26,268 nt of DNA, from IMG/VR virus record IMGVR_UViG_3300008450_000386, positions 1 through 26,268 of that record. One strand, written 5' to 3'. The stretch is from a virus. This document shows positions 8,514-17,685 of this stretch, in pieces. The stretch's first letter is position 1, and every line of letters starts with the position of its first letter. The notes under the pieces are model-generated. The model did no database searches and was not told the DNA's origin. It saw nothing but the letters and a program-made list of their open reading frames with translations. The translations under genes and the position numbers were made by a program.

Positions 8514-10257
8514 AATTATCGTTGATTGGTTGGTTTATTAAATTAGTATTAACTTTATCAGTTCTTTGTATTGGTTTTTGTAAGAATAATATGGAACTGA
8601 ATGGGTAATGAGCACCATTAACAAATGGGTAATCGACCCCTAAATTATCCCCGTCAACATATCCGTATGTGTATATATCTCGCCAAATAAATGTATCGTT
8701 ATATTCTGAATACCAAGCATAAACAGGAATATTATCCACACTATCTTTAGACCCGTACTCAAGATAATCACTAAAAACCCTAATAGGTACTGATGTGTGT
8801 GGTTCGTAACCGTAACCACTTGGGTAATTAACCGTTGAGTTATCGTAAAAATAATTAGAATTAAATGAGTACTTATGATACATTGGTGAAATAACATACT
8901 CTTTTTGTTCTACGTAATTGTATTCACAAAAATCCCCTTTTATTACATCGCCTATTTTTAAAAAATCATTGTAATAAAAAAATTGTCCGCTACCTGCTGG
9001 TTGTTCATAAGAACCTAAAGGTATGTTATCTTTATTAACCGTAGAGTTGTGGTCCCACCAAGTATCTATTGAGTTTTTTAAAAAATTAAACCCCCACCCA
9101 ATATCTAATCCTGTTTGTGAACCTGTTTGAGTTATTGCCGGCGGGTTAAACCAACCCATATACCCTCTTTCTATCATTGTAACAAAAAGTTCAGTAACTG
9201 GTTTTCCATTATTATCTTTTAATCCATTTATTAATATGTCTCTATTAAAAGTATATGAAAAAGTCTTACTACCCTCTTTAGTTGAAACTCTTTGTACTTG
9301 ATTTGGTGTCAGTGCGGAGTATTCCAATTTAGTTTTTCTATAAAAAGGACTATTCTCAAATCCTCCTTGTACAATATTACAGTCTTCTATATTTGTTAAA
9401 ATTTTATGTAATCTAACATAATATATAGATTTAGTTTCGCCACTATTTTGGATGTTTCCAATTCTTTTAAAGGTGCCAAATGTACCTGTAGTTGTTTGAG
9501 AAACAGGAAACTTAAGATTATAAATACTAAAAACATTTTCTTCAGACCCGTAAATACCGTTACCTAAATCATATACTTGAAAAACCAACTGACCTCCTAA
9601 CCCAGTTGGGTTTGATGGTATATTTAATTCTACCCATTCCCCTGGTGTTAAATTATGTTTGGTACCACAGTTAAAGTAAACTAAATTTTTACCATTAAAT
9701 TGTGATGTATCCATCACAAAAGGTATACCATCAGAAACAACAAAATTATTAGTAACATTGTAGTCTTCATTAGTGTAAGCCATTTGTTGTTGGGTATCGC
9801 TACTGTACGCATAAGACGCATATATCGACCAATTATAAGTTGTTGAACTTTTTGGAATAAATGTTCTATGTCCGTTAACTGAAGAATCTCTAACCATAGT
9901 GAACTCATCAAATTGTGGGTAACCTTCCCAAGCAACTGATGGGTTTGGTGGGATATTGGCCGTAGCGTTTGCAATAGCATTAGTATAATATAAAATGTTT
10001 CTGTATGGAGTATAAGTTGTTTTACCGCTTACCGTATTATTAAATATATTTACTATTTTACCTGACAATCTGAACGTATCACTTTCTTGTCTTTCCGTAT
10101 TAAATTGTTCGACTAAGTTTAAAGTTACTGACCTATCACCCTCAACCATAGTTCTTCTATCACCGATTAATGGTGGTTGAATCCAAACATCTTTATTACT
10201 ATTAGATGCAAACCTTTTGGACCCTAATACTATTAATATTTCGTTTTCGTTAGACAT
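8506..10257 (-). CDS. Unrecognised structural-region protein
   Basis: This is a 583-residue protein of unknown function. The N-terminus (ILIVLGSKRFASNSNKDVWI) is followed by long beta-rich stretches full of Tyr, Asn and Thr. There is no signal peptide, coiled coil or membrane segment. Its composition matches the other virion proteins here. The start overlaps the last 8 bases of the 1669-residue gene (ATGTCTAA), and its own end overlaps the GTG start of the 280-residue gene by 8 bases. Such close packing suggests these products are made in matched amounts and assemble together. A baseplate or tail-tip role is inferred from position only. Confidence 0.6.
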   Translation of the reverse strand: MSNENEILIVLGSKRFASNSNKDVWIQPPLIGDRRTMVEGDRSVTLNLVEQFNTERQESDTFRLSGKIVNIFNNTVSGKTTYTPYRNILYYTNAIANATANIPPNPSVAWEGYPQFDEFTMVRDSSVNGHRTFIPKSSTTYNWSIYASYAYSSDTQQQMAYTNEDYNVTNNFVVSDGIPFVMDTSQFNGKNLVYFNCGTKHNLTPGEWVELNIPSNPTGLGGQLVFQVYDLGNGIYGSEENVFSIYNLKFPVSQTTTGTFGTFKRIGNIQNSGETKSIYYVRLHKILTNIEDCNIVQGGFENSPFYRKTKLEYSALTPNQVQRVSTKEGSKTFSYTFNRDILINGLKDNNGKPVTELFVTMIERGYMGWFNPPAITQTGSQTGLDIGWGFNFLKNSIDTWWDHNSTVNKDNIPLGSYEQPAGSGQFFYYNDFLKIGDVIKGDFCEYNYVEQKEYVISPMYHKYSFNSNYFYDNSTVNYPSGYGYEPHTSVPIRVFSDYLEYGSKDSVDNIPVYAWYSEYNDTFIWRDIYTYGYVDGDNLGVDYPFVNGAHYPFSSILFLQKPIQRTDKVNTNLINQPINDNCE

Positions 10258-13200
10258 CTTGATTTAATATGTATTTTGTGATATATCTACTTATTGCGGA
10301 TTTACCTTTGTTTAGACCAAAATAAAAATGGTAAGGGGCACCAACTAAAAAGCTATTGGATTGTCCAGCAGGGAATGTCTCATCAGTTCCTGTTGCATTT
10401 GAATTGTATATAAACCCTCTTTGCCCTGTATTTAAATTATTAAAGTACTGCGATAGTGGTGCTTGTTTAAAACTTAATGCTTGATATTTTTCAGAGTAAA
10501 ATCCCGAACCAATTATATTTGTATTCCATTCATTCGTGTCTGAACCAAAAATTGTTGGTACGCTTTGTTGTGTCAATTGCCATTGGTAAAATGGTACCTC
10601 TTGAGTTTTAGGGTACCCGTAAAAGTTAGTTAACTGTGGTGTAAAAGTTGTTACCCCTGGTGTAACTACAATTCTATTTTCGGTGTTTGATGTAAAAAAT
10701 ACTCCCATAGTTGCAGGTCCTGATGTTGCAATGTATATGTCTCCCGCACCATCATACTCATCTTCACTAAATCCAGCAACCCCATATTCACTATTAATAC
10801 TAAATAATTGTGTAATATCACCATCCAATCTGTCTGAAGTTCTAGAAAACATTTTATTTATAGAAGCATCCCCCAAACCTAAAATAGCACCGAGGAAGTT
10901 AGTATTAATTAATCTAGAAATTATGAACAATTGTAATAAGTCAGAAGTGTCATTAAATGAGGTGGATTTAATCGTATCGATAATGTAACCTTCAAAATCA
11001 GGACTTGTACATATTTCTTTAGTAAATTCATCTCTAGGTCCCATATCCATTATTGTGGTAGGGAACATTAAATTTCTATCATTAATTCCATCAAAATCTA
11101 CAGGTTGTATTGATGGGTTTAAGAAGGTACCTTGTTTAGGTATTTGTCCTATAAAATCTGTACCATTGTATGGTGTGGATCTATAGAAAAAAGAATTAGT
11201 TGACCCTGAAGTATAAAAAATAGGCCCTTGTCCAGGTCTTGTTGTTGATTCATATGTACCGCAAAATTTATATTTTTTTGGTTGTCCTGGTAGATTTAAT
11301 GTTGTCTGTTTTTTAAATGAGAACATATATAAACTACCGTTAACCCAATTGTTTTGGAATACGTGAGAGAATATTCCTCGACACGCACCAAACATCATTC
11401 TAAATCTTGATTTCCATTCTGAAAAATTTTGTAAATCTTTACCTATACCAACAAGATATGGTTTTTGAATAAATTGGTAACAGCCAGATTTTACCCTTAC
11501 CGGATTCTCGTTATCAGGACATGGTGTTTCAACGGTGAAACTATTTGTGACAGGGTCTATTTCATAACATTTTAATGGCACCATTCCCGCACAATCAAAG
11601 GTTGACAAAACACTACTTGCTTGTGTAGGTGCACCATCAGGCCCAAAGTCCTGAGCGTTGTTTGAAGTATCGGTTGCTTGATTTGCAAACAATGAGGAAG
11701 CCCCCCCATCATTATATAAATAAATTCCAAAGTTATCGTTTTGATGTAGTAAATGTGATATTGTACCAAAAACTTGGGTTTTATCTGAAGTTGGTAACCT
11801 ATCTGACCTCATCACTAATTTAGGGTTAGGTCCTGAAATAGTCACAAAAAGAGCGGAATTAGTTATATGGTAAGCCGGTGAATAATTCCTACCGTTGTAG
11901 TTACCTAATGAACTAAATGTTCCTGTTGTGGACTGAGTCGTAGCTAATAATGACCCGCCTTCAACATTACCTTGATATGTTGACCCATAAAATCTTAGTG
12001 TTTGTTGAGGGTCTCCACTGTCATCTATAATATTACCACCAGTATATACACCAATACCCAAACCACCTGACGGAGTATAACCCGCACCTATAGATTTATC
12101 TAGTGATGAATAATATTTTATTGTTGTAGATGTCACAGAACTAAACTGTGTGTTATCTACTTGGAAATTAAAAGGCTGGTGATATAAATATTGTGATGAG
12201 TATCCAACATCATGTGATTCGGGAGTTTTTGCGTTAGTATACCATAATCCAGACCCTGAGTTAGGTTGGATTGGTCTGTTCATATAAAAACTACCTGAAA
12301 CTTTTATTGTTGTTCCAAATATTGTAGATAGGTCATATTCTATTGTTTGTTTTTCAGTGTATAAATCAACGCCTCTTACTAAAAATATTAATTCTAAGTT
12401 CTTCCAACTATCACCTATTACTGTTAATGGATTAATTAATTCAGTTTGTTGATTATTATTACCATCACGATATCTAATTTGTTGTCTTTTATTCAGGATA
12501 TATTTTCTAAGTAAGTTTGACGTATCCCCATGGTTATTAGGATTTGGTGTTGTTGATATTTTTATACCTGATGCTAATAAATCAGCATTATATGTTGTCA
12601 TACCGGTAATTACTTGAAAATACTCAACACCTGTTTTAGCCAAATATTCTTTTTCAGAGGTACTTCCTGAAATGGACACATTCACAGTTTGTGGTGCTCC
12701 GTTAGAAGGATTTGCAAATGTTATTGGTATTTGAGTAAATCCTGTTACACTAGACCCCGTAATTGAATTAGACCCAAATTGATTTTGTACGGTTAATCCT
12801 GTTAGGTTTATATCATTTAAATTTGAAGTGTCGTGGAAAGTAACAATAGTTCCTGATGATAATTGACTTGCGGTATTTTGGTCAACAAGTAATATCATTA
12901 CATTATCCCTTACAAGTGGATTATTACCATTTATTTTTGTTGTAATTCTGTTTGACGCAGTAGTATCAAAATATCTAGACTTAACATTTGCTAAATTTAA
13001 AGACTGTGCGTATGGTACATCTCTTTGTTGTAAGTATTTGGTATCGGTTAAATCAGCGACTATTGGTAAACCAATTTCAGGTGAAGTAGGGTATCCCGCA
13101 ATACCATATCTAATGCCATAAGCATCTGCCTGATACTTTTGATTTTTTTTATTATCCGATCCAGAATAATCTTCAGGGTCTAAATAACAAAAATAAGTAG

Positions 13201-15259
13201 GACCAACAGGTTGTGGATTACTATACGCAGATTGGTGTATTTGGTTATCATTATTAAAATTACAATTATTAAAATTAACTGCATTTAAGTAGAATGTATT
13301 TGAATTAATGTCCGCAAGTATTGAACCACTAGTTCTACTATTCACTGTATATTTACCAATTTTAGTACTTTGGTTACCTCCCCCTCCAAATATATTACCT
13401 TGTACTTCATCTGTTTCTAAATCAGGTACATCACAAGGACAAGATTCACAATCAGGGTAAGACATCATAGGTAGATTTAACCCTTTAAACTTAAACTTGG
13501 TTAACATAGGAGATACTTTAATTGCAAATAATGTCGCCGCGGCCGCCAAAATTATTGCAACTGCCGCGTACAAGACTATTAGACCAACCGCCGGAAAGGC
13601 GGCAAACGCAGCGATACCATATTGAATTGCAAAGAATAATAATAAACCAGGTAGTACTATAGCAATAACCCATTTTAAAATTGGCCACACAAGTGCAAGT
13701 AAATGTAAAACAGGTATTATAGCAACAAATACAGGGGTAAAAATAGTAACGAGTAAATTAAATAAGAAATATATAAAATCAAAATTTCTTACACCATCAT
13801 TAACAGGAAATCTATTTGTTGTTGTGGTACATGTTCTATTAGTAATCTCTTTAATACCCAAATGTCTACTTCTATTATACCCCCATTTCCATCTATCTAA
13901 AAAATTAGCAATGGTATAAACTTTATTAAAATTTAATTCATAAAATCTGTCCTCACAATTAATAGCCTCAGTTATCATCTGTTGACCAATCGTAGTACCA
14001 GTATCTCCGTAATCATTCCAATCTAAACTAAAGGCATACGATTTAAGTTGGGCAGAAGACCCCGCAGGTGGATTGGTTCCTGTCCACCCCCATTCTTTAA
14101 CATTAGGTACTAAATAATCCGCTCTTAGTACGTCACTTCTTAACCCATCTTCATTTTGGTATTGTATTCTAAACCTATATCTACCTTTAGTTGGAATACC
14201 AACCGATGGGTCATTAGATAATACTTGCTCTCCAAATTCATTTGTCGTTACGTAATCTAAGTTCATCGGGACTTCAGTTAACCAAGTACCATTATCATCT
14301 ATTATTTTACCACCCTCAGGAAGAGAGAATTGTTCTAATATTGGTCTTCCATTATCATCGTAATTTATGGTTTGTCTAATCGATTGTATTGTTCCAGATG
14401 CTGTAACTAAGTCACATAAGTTACCTGAGTCTTTTTTAGGTTTACAATTAGTTTTTAAAAAATCTTCATCTGCGGTTGAGAAAATGGAACCCATAAAAAC
14501 TGCGTGTGGTTTAATATCAATACCAAAATCTCTAAGGTCAAAATCAGACCTAGTGATACCAATATTACACAAATCAGTTTCACCCCAAAAAGATGTTACG
14601 TCTATATCATTTTTAATGTTAACTAATTGTGGAAGTGACCCCAAATCAGTTGAGGATTTAAATTGGTCTCCGTTAAATTGTTCGGGTCCTGCCAATCCAG
14701 CCCTAATAAAATCTGCGGGTCTCAACGAAAAACATCCAATATTGGATAGGTCCAAATCTAAAACTAAAGTTTGAATCCCTAAAGGTGCCCCAATAATCAT
14801 AAAGTCACCACTCTCATTTGTTTTTACAGTATACTTATAATATTTTTCGTAAACTTCTAAAACTTCACGTCTTGTTAATATATCTTCTCTATCTGGAAAA
14901 GTACCAGTAGGGGTGTGACCTGCATATTCTTGTCTATAAGGTAAAAGATTATAACGATAACCGTCTTCATTTTTTTGGTCGACAGCTTTGTATGGATATA
15001 ATGTGGATATTACTGGATCATTTTCATCAATAGCGTCTAATGGTATAAAAATGGATACATTAGCATTAGGTACTCCATACCCACCATTAACTATAACTCT
15101 TCCGGCAACAACACCATAATCGGCACAAAATCTGGTATATACGTCTTCTTGTTTTAATTTTAAGGATAAAATTTCCAAAAAATCAAAATCTTGATTTACG
15201 TTTATTCTTATATTTTTGTCTACTCCCGGTTGGGTTCTTATTCGATAACTTTTGGTCAT
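10250..15259 (-). CDS. Giant baseplate-region protein with internal multi-helix hydrophobic block
   Basis: This 1669-residue protein lies directly after the gp6-like gene, where T4 has gp7 (about 1030 residues), but I see no sequence similarity to gp7. The N-terminal part (about 49-172) looks like a carboxypeptidase-regulatory/CnaB-type beta-sandwich with an insertion: GRVIVNGGYGVPNANVSIFI, then YTVKTNESGDFMIIGAPLG. Residues about 495-580 form an almost charge-free hydrophobic block that could make three or four membrane helices. A Cys cluster (DCESCPCD, about 600-607) follows. The remaining ~1000 residues are beta-rich with Gly/Ser/Thr/Asn loops and some clustered Cys. No signal peptide is visible. 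It heads a four-gene unit with a CTATTTAT motif 13 bases upstream of its ATG. A baseplate or tail-tip role is inferred from context. Confidence 0.75.
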   Translation of the reverse strand: MTKSYRIRTQPGVDKNIRINVNQDFDFLEILSLKLKQEDVYTRFCADYGVVAGRVIVNGGYGVPNANVSIFIPLDAIDENDPVISTLYPYKAVDQKNEDGYRYNLLPYRQEYAGHTPTGTFPDREDILTRREVLEVYEKYYKYTVKTNESGDFMIIGAPLGIQTLVLDLDLSNIGCFSLRPADFIRAGLAGPEQFNGDQFKSSTDLGSLPQLVNIKNDIDVTSFWGETDLCNIGITRSDFDLRDFGIDIKPHAVFMGSIFSTADEDFLKTNCKPKKDSGNLCDLVTASGTIQSIRQTINYDDNGRPILEQFSLPEGGKIIDDNGTWLTEVPMNLDYVTTNEFGEQVLSNDPSVGIPTKGRYRFRIQYQNEDGLRSDVLRADYLVPNVKEWGWTGTNPPAGSSAQLKSYAFSLDWNDYGDTGTTIGQQMITEAINCEDRFYELNFNKVYTIANFLDRWKWGYNRSRHLGIKEITNRTCTTTTNRFPVNDGVRNFDFIYFLFNLLVTIFTPVFVAIIPVLHLLALVWPILKWVIAIVLPGLLLFFAIQYGIAAFAAFPAVGLIVLYAAVAIILAAAATLFAIKVSPMLTKFKFKGLNLPMMSYPDCESCPCDVPDLETDEVQGNIFGGGGNQSTKIGKYTVNSRTSGSILADINSNTFYLNAVNFNNCNFNNDNQIHQSAYSNPQPVGPTYFCYLDPEDYSGSDNKKNQKYQADAYGIRYGIAGYPTSPEIGLPIVADLTDTKYLQQRDVPYAQSLNLANVKSRYFDTTASNRITTKINGNNPLVRDNVMILLVDQNTASQLSSGTIVTFHDTSNLNDINLTGLTVQNQFGSNSITGSSVTGFTQIPITFANPSNGAPQTVNVSISGSTSEKEYLAKTGVEYFQVITGMTTYNADLLASGIKISTTPNPNNHGDTSNLLRKYILNKRQQIRYRDGNNNQQTELINPLTVIGDSWKNLELIFLVRGVDLYTEKQTIEYDLSTIFGTTIKVSGSFYMNRPIQPNSGSGLWYTNAKTPESHDVGYSSQYLYHQPFNFQVDNTQFSSVTSTTIKYYSSLDKSIGAGYTPSGGLGIGVYTGGNIIDDSGDPQQTLRFYGSTYQGNVEGGSLLATTQSTTGTFSSLGNYNGRNYSPAYHITNSALFVTISGPNPKLVMRSDRLPTSDKTQVFGTISHLLHQNDNFGIYLYNDGGASSLFANQATDTSNNAQDFGPDGAPTQASSVLSTFDCAGMVPLKCYEIDPVTNSFTVETPCPDNENPVRVKSGCYQFIQKPYLVGIGKDLQNFSEWKSRFRMMFGACRGIFSHVFQNNWVNGSLYMFSFKKQTTLNLPGQPKKYKFCGTYESTTRPGQGPIFYTSGSTNSFFYRSTPYNGTDFIGQIPKQGTFLNPSIQPVDFDGINDRNLMFPTTIMDMGPRDEFTKEICTSPDFEGYIIDTIKSTSFNDTSDLLQLFIISRLINTNFLGAILGLGDASINKMFSRTSDRLDGDITQLFSINSEYGVAGFSEDEYDGAGDIYIATSGPATMGVFFTSNTENRIVVTPGVTTFTPQLTNFYGYPKTQEVPFYQWQLTQQSVPTIFGSDTNEWNTNIIGSGFYSEKYQALSFKQAPLSQYFNNLNTGQRGFIYNSNATGTDETFPAGQSNSFLVGAPYHFYFGLNKGKSAISRYITKYILNQDV
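13520..13777 (-). other. Region encoding the hydrophobic (membrane-like) block
   Basis: This segment encodes residues about 495-580 of the 1669-residue protein. It is almost entirely Leu/Ile/Val/Ala/Phe, with a single Lys (in PILKWVIAIV) and no acidic residue. Gly and Pro at intervals could mark turns between three or four helices. The second half is Ala-rich and uses GC-rich codons (GCG GCC GCG GCG at about 13535-13546), unlike the surrounding AT-rich sequence. Confidence 0.8.
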
Positions 15260-15272
15260 TAATCTTTTAAAA

Positions 15273-15280
15273 ATAAATAG
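15273..15280 (-). promoter_or_regulatory. CTATTTAT motif before the 1669-residue gene
   Basis: The coding strand reads AACTATTTATTTTTAAAAG shortly before the ATG at 15259. The ten bases AACTATTTAT are identical to those before the 302-residue gene. The first base of the octamer is the last base of a 34-base hairpin. The promoter role is inferred. Confidence 0.5.
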
Positions 15281-15313
15281 TTATGTTCCTCATTTTAAAA
15301 AATAAGACATAAC
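15280..15313 (-). terminator. Possible weak terminator hairpin after the gp6-like gene
   Basis: On the minus strand GTTATGT-CTTATTTT pairs with AAAATGAG-(GA bulge)-ACATAAC around a TT loop. This gives about 15 pairs including one G-U. It lies 18 bases after the gp6-like stop and is followed by UAUUUAUUUUU. The stem is AT-rich, so termination would be weak. It could instead be an RNA-processing or stability element. Confidence 0.4.
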
Positions 15314-15331
15314 ATTATAAAATAAAGAATC

Positions 15332-17170
15332 TTATGAGAAGTCTACCGTTTTAAGGTTTTTAACACTTACCTTTATATCTCTATTATTAAATCTAACTTG
15401 ATATATCTGTGTTGGTTCAGCGTATATTGTGTCGTCTATTAATTGTATCTCTCTTGTAACTTTGTCAACATATCTTTGTGAAGTCTGTGATGACGAGTAT
15501 TGACCCCCAACTTTATTATAAACTTTTAAGTCTGAAAGTGTGGAAACACCAGCAGTGTTTTGAATCAATCTTCTAACATCAGAGACATTAACATTTTGAC
15601 CTAACTCCCTGTTTTCAGGAGCCATGTAGTTTGAAATTTGATTAATCACTTCAGTGATAACTTGCCCTTGGTTTCTATCTGACTCTAAAACAACGTAAAT
15701 ATCGAACTCGAGGTCAATAACTTTAGCAACATCAATTGATATGTAATCGTTAATCATTCTAAACTTAGACAGATAAGTTGCCAAGTTACTTTTTAAATTA
15801 TTAGATACGACTTGTGTTAATTTACCCGTATCGTCATATGAAAGAATCTGTATTGTAATTTTGTTATTATTTTCGGTAATAGCAACTTTAGCAGGTGCAC
15901 CAAACTTACCGGGCATTGTGTCTATAATAGATTTATAATCATTTACAGTTACCGCTCTTTTTTGTGCTGCAAAATTAAAAGATACCATATTTCTAACCTC
16001 TTCAGTAGATGGTGGATTAGACCCACCAATAGCTGCCGTTACGTTGTTGGCAGCCAAAGATTGTAATACATTGTTGTTTATAGTACTTGACGGCCCATTT
16101 ATTGCGAACTCTACAGTACCTACTTGATTTATTACCCCAACACCAACATTGGAAGCCAATCCACCACCTATTCTATATTGTACGTAAATTGTGGTGTTTG
16201 GTTGAACCGTTAATCCTAATCCAATATTATTTTGATAGTTACCTAAATCTAATTTAATACCGTTCTTAGCAAAATCATTTAGTTGTTGTTGTGGTGTTGT
16301 GGTACCACCACCAAATTGTATTTTTAAAAATCCTTCTGGGGTGTATTCAGTTATAAATCTATTTTCTGTTTTTATATATTTCCCAACCTTAATCCCCGCA
16401 TTATCTGTTGGTTTTGTGGTGTCTTCAATAAAAACGGTGTCTTCCGCCAATGCGTCAACTTCATACCATTTATTTGTCGATGTTACAAATTCAGAATATG
16501 AAGGTACAGATGGGTATGTTGACCCTTCTTTTTGTATTATTGATGTGACACCTAAAACATTTCTCTCAGGTAAAAAGAAATTAAAGAATGGGACTACGTC
16601 TGATGGATTAATAACTCTTTTAAATACTTTAGTTGTTCCATTAACTACAACCTCTCTTTTTGTGATAACGTAATTTATAATTTTATTATTATTATCAAAT
16701 GTTGGTATTTTTGTTCTATTAACAAACCCTTCAGAATTATACTGAGTACTAAAATCAATATCATAAACGGTTTCAAATGTTGTCCCTCCACCATTAAATT
16801 GTGAACCCGCTCTTAAGATTCCTAAGTACCTAAAATCTTCACTATCACCTAAAGGTGGTACTGTTATTGAGATGTCGATAACCGCAACCGATGGTCTATA
16901 CCCCGGTATTTTTAAACCATAAGTTCTAGCAATATTAAAAATAGAAGACCTTTGTTGTGCGTACTGAAGTACGGTTTCTTGTATACTTCTATCGATATGG
17001 AAATGTAAATTATCCGCAACCGCAGCATTTAAATCCATTAGTACAGAAAAAACAGAAGCGTCGTTAAAATTTTGTACTAACTCAGGATAATATTGTTTTG
17101 TATAATTTATTAACTCCTGTCTTATACCTTCAAAATCCCTTTCGGTATAATTAATTTTTTTATTTGCCAT
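15332..17170 (-). CDS. Baseplate wedge protein, T4 gp6-like (baseplate J family)
   Basis: This 612-residue protein (T4 gp6 is about 660) starts MANKKINYTERDFEGIRQEL. It has the characteristic N-terminal segment of gp6/baseplate-J proteins: a 'DF..I...L..Y' helix, then NFNDASVFSVLMDLNAAVAD (about 34-53), and LHFHIDRSIQETVLQYAQQR (55-74). A beta-rich middle and a C-terminal part with repeated alpha/beta units follow (e.g. ITIQILSYDD, YISIDVAKVIDLEFDIYVVL). In T4, gp6 dimers form the ring of baseplate wedges around the hub. The gene starts 3 bases after the gp25-like gene ends, the same gp25-gp6 order as in T4, which supports both calls. The leader is A/T-rich (AAACATTTAAAT) without an SD. Confidence 0.88.
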   Translation of the reverse strand: MANKKINYTERDFEGIRQELINYTKQYYPELVQNFNDASVFSVLMDLNAAVADNLHFHIDRSIQETVLQYAQQRSSIFNIARTYGLKIPGYRPSVAVIDISITVPPLGDSEDFRYLGILRAGSQFNGGGTTFETVYDIDFSTQYNSEGFVNRTKIPTFDNNNKIINYVITKREVVVNGTTKVFKRVINPSDVVPFFNFFLPERNVLGVTSIIQKEGSTYPSVPSYSEFVTSTNKWYEVDALAEDTVFIEDTTKPTDNAGIKVGKYIKTENRFITEYTPEGFLKIQFGGGTTTPQQQLNDFAKNGIKLDLGNYQNNIGLGLTVQPNTTIYVQYRIGGGLASNVGVGVINQVGTVEFAINGPSSTINNNVLQSLAANNVTAAIGGSNPPSTEEVRNMVSFNFAAQKRAVTVNDYKSIIDTMPGKFGAPAKVAITENNNKITIQILSYDDTGKLTQVVSNNLKSNLATYLSKFRMINDYISIDVAKVIDLEFDIYVVLESDRNQGQVITEVINQISNYMAPENRELGQNVNVSDVRRLIQNTAGVSTLSDLKVYNKVGGQYSSSQTSQRYVDKVTREIQLIDDTIYAEPTQIYQVRFNNRDIKVSVKNLKTVDFS

Positions 17171-17172
17171 AT

Positions 17173-17637
17173 TTAAATGTTTATTATCACAAACTCCCTA
17201 CTTCCGAATGCTTTATTTTCGTCGGTATAGTCTATTTTTAATTTTGCGGTGTATTCTTGTGTATTAGCACCTGGTATTCTATATATACTGGCCTGACCTA
17301 ATAATTCATAATCCAATTGTCCTGCTGCTTCATCAGATTCAACATAAGGTTCTATGGTTATACTATTAATAGTTAGATTAGGTATGTACTTAGCAACTTG
17401 TTGTTCAATATCTGAACGTATACCATCAAAAGTCTCACCATCTAATGGTTCAAAAATGAATTCATATATTCTAGTACCAAAATCAGGTAAGTAATATCTA
17501 GAACCCTTTTTTGTTAATATTAAATGTAATAAATCTGTACGAATTTCGTCATCAGAAGTGTCCGTTAACTGTACGTAATCTCCTTTAACACTTTGTCTAA
17601 AAGGAAAACTTAAACCATATGTAATACCATTTGCCAT
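17173..17637 (-). CDS. Baseplate wedge protein, T4 gp25-like
   Basis: This 154-residue protein (T4 gp25 is about 132) has the gp25/lysozyme-like signature: DEIRTDLLHLILTKKGSRYY, then LPDFGTRIYEFIFEPLD (about 50-66) and an amphipathic helix (FDGIRSDIEQQVAKYIPN). gp25 occupies the core of the baseplate wedge at the start of the tail sheath and is conserved across contractile systems. An enzymatic role is not implied. It is the first late gene after the nrdA terminator. It has two candidate motifs upstream, CTATTTATT at 17668-17676 and ATATTTATA at 17642-17650, but no SD. The gp6-like gene follows at once. Confidence 0.92.
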   Translation of the reverse strand: MANGITYGLSFPFRQSVKGDYVQLTDTSDDEIRTDLLHLILTKKGSRYYLPDFGTRIYEFIFEPLDGETFDGIRSDIEQQVAKYIPNLTINSITIEPYVESDEAAGQLDYELLGQASIYRIPGANTQEYTAKLKIDYTDENKAFGSREFVIINI

Positions 17638-17668
17638 ATTATATAAATATAATAGAGTGAATTTTTCA

Positions 17669-17676
17669 ATAAATAG
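17669..17676 (-). promoter_or_regulatory. CTATTTAT motif before the gp25-like gene
   Basis: The coding strand reads AATATCTATTTATTG, about 31 bases before the gp25-like ATG and 13 bases after the nrdA terminator stem. It matches the octamer before the 302- and 1669-residue genes. Of the three exact copies, this one leaves the longest leader. A second, looser copy (ATATTTAT, 17643-17650) lies next to the start codon. Confidence 0.5.
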
Positions 17677-17685
17677 ATATTAAAC

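Noticed and set aside
11720-12192. ATAAATA-type matches on the plus strand within the 1669-residue gene
   Set aside because: Isolated matches in AT-rich coding sequence, without the following G of the intergenic octamer and far from any gene start.
14367-14774. Plus-strand open frame (135 codons) opposite the 1669-residue gene
   Set aside because: It is antisense to continuous coding sequence with phage-like composition; its translation looks like a shadow.
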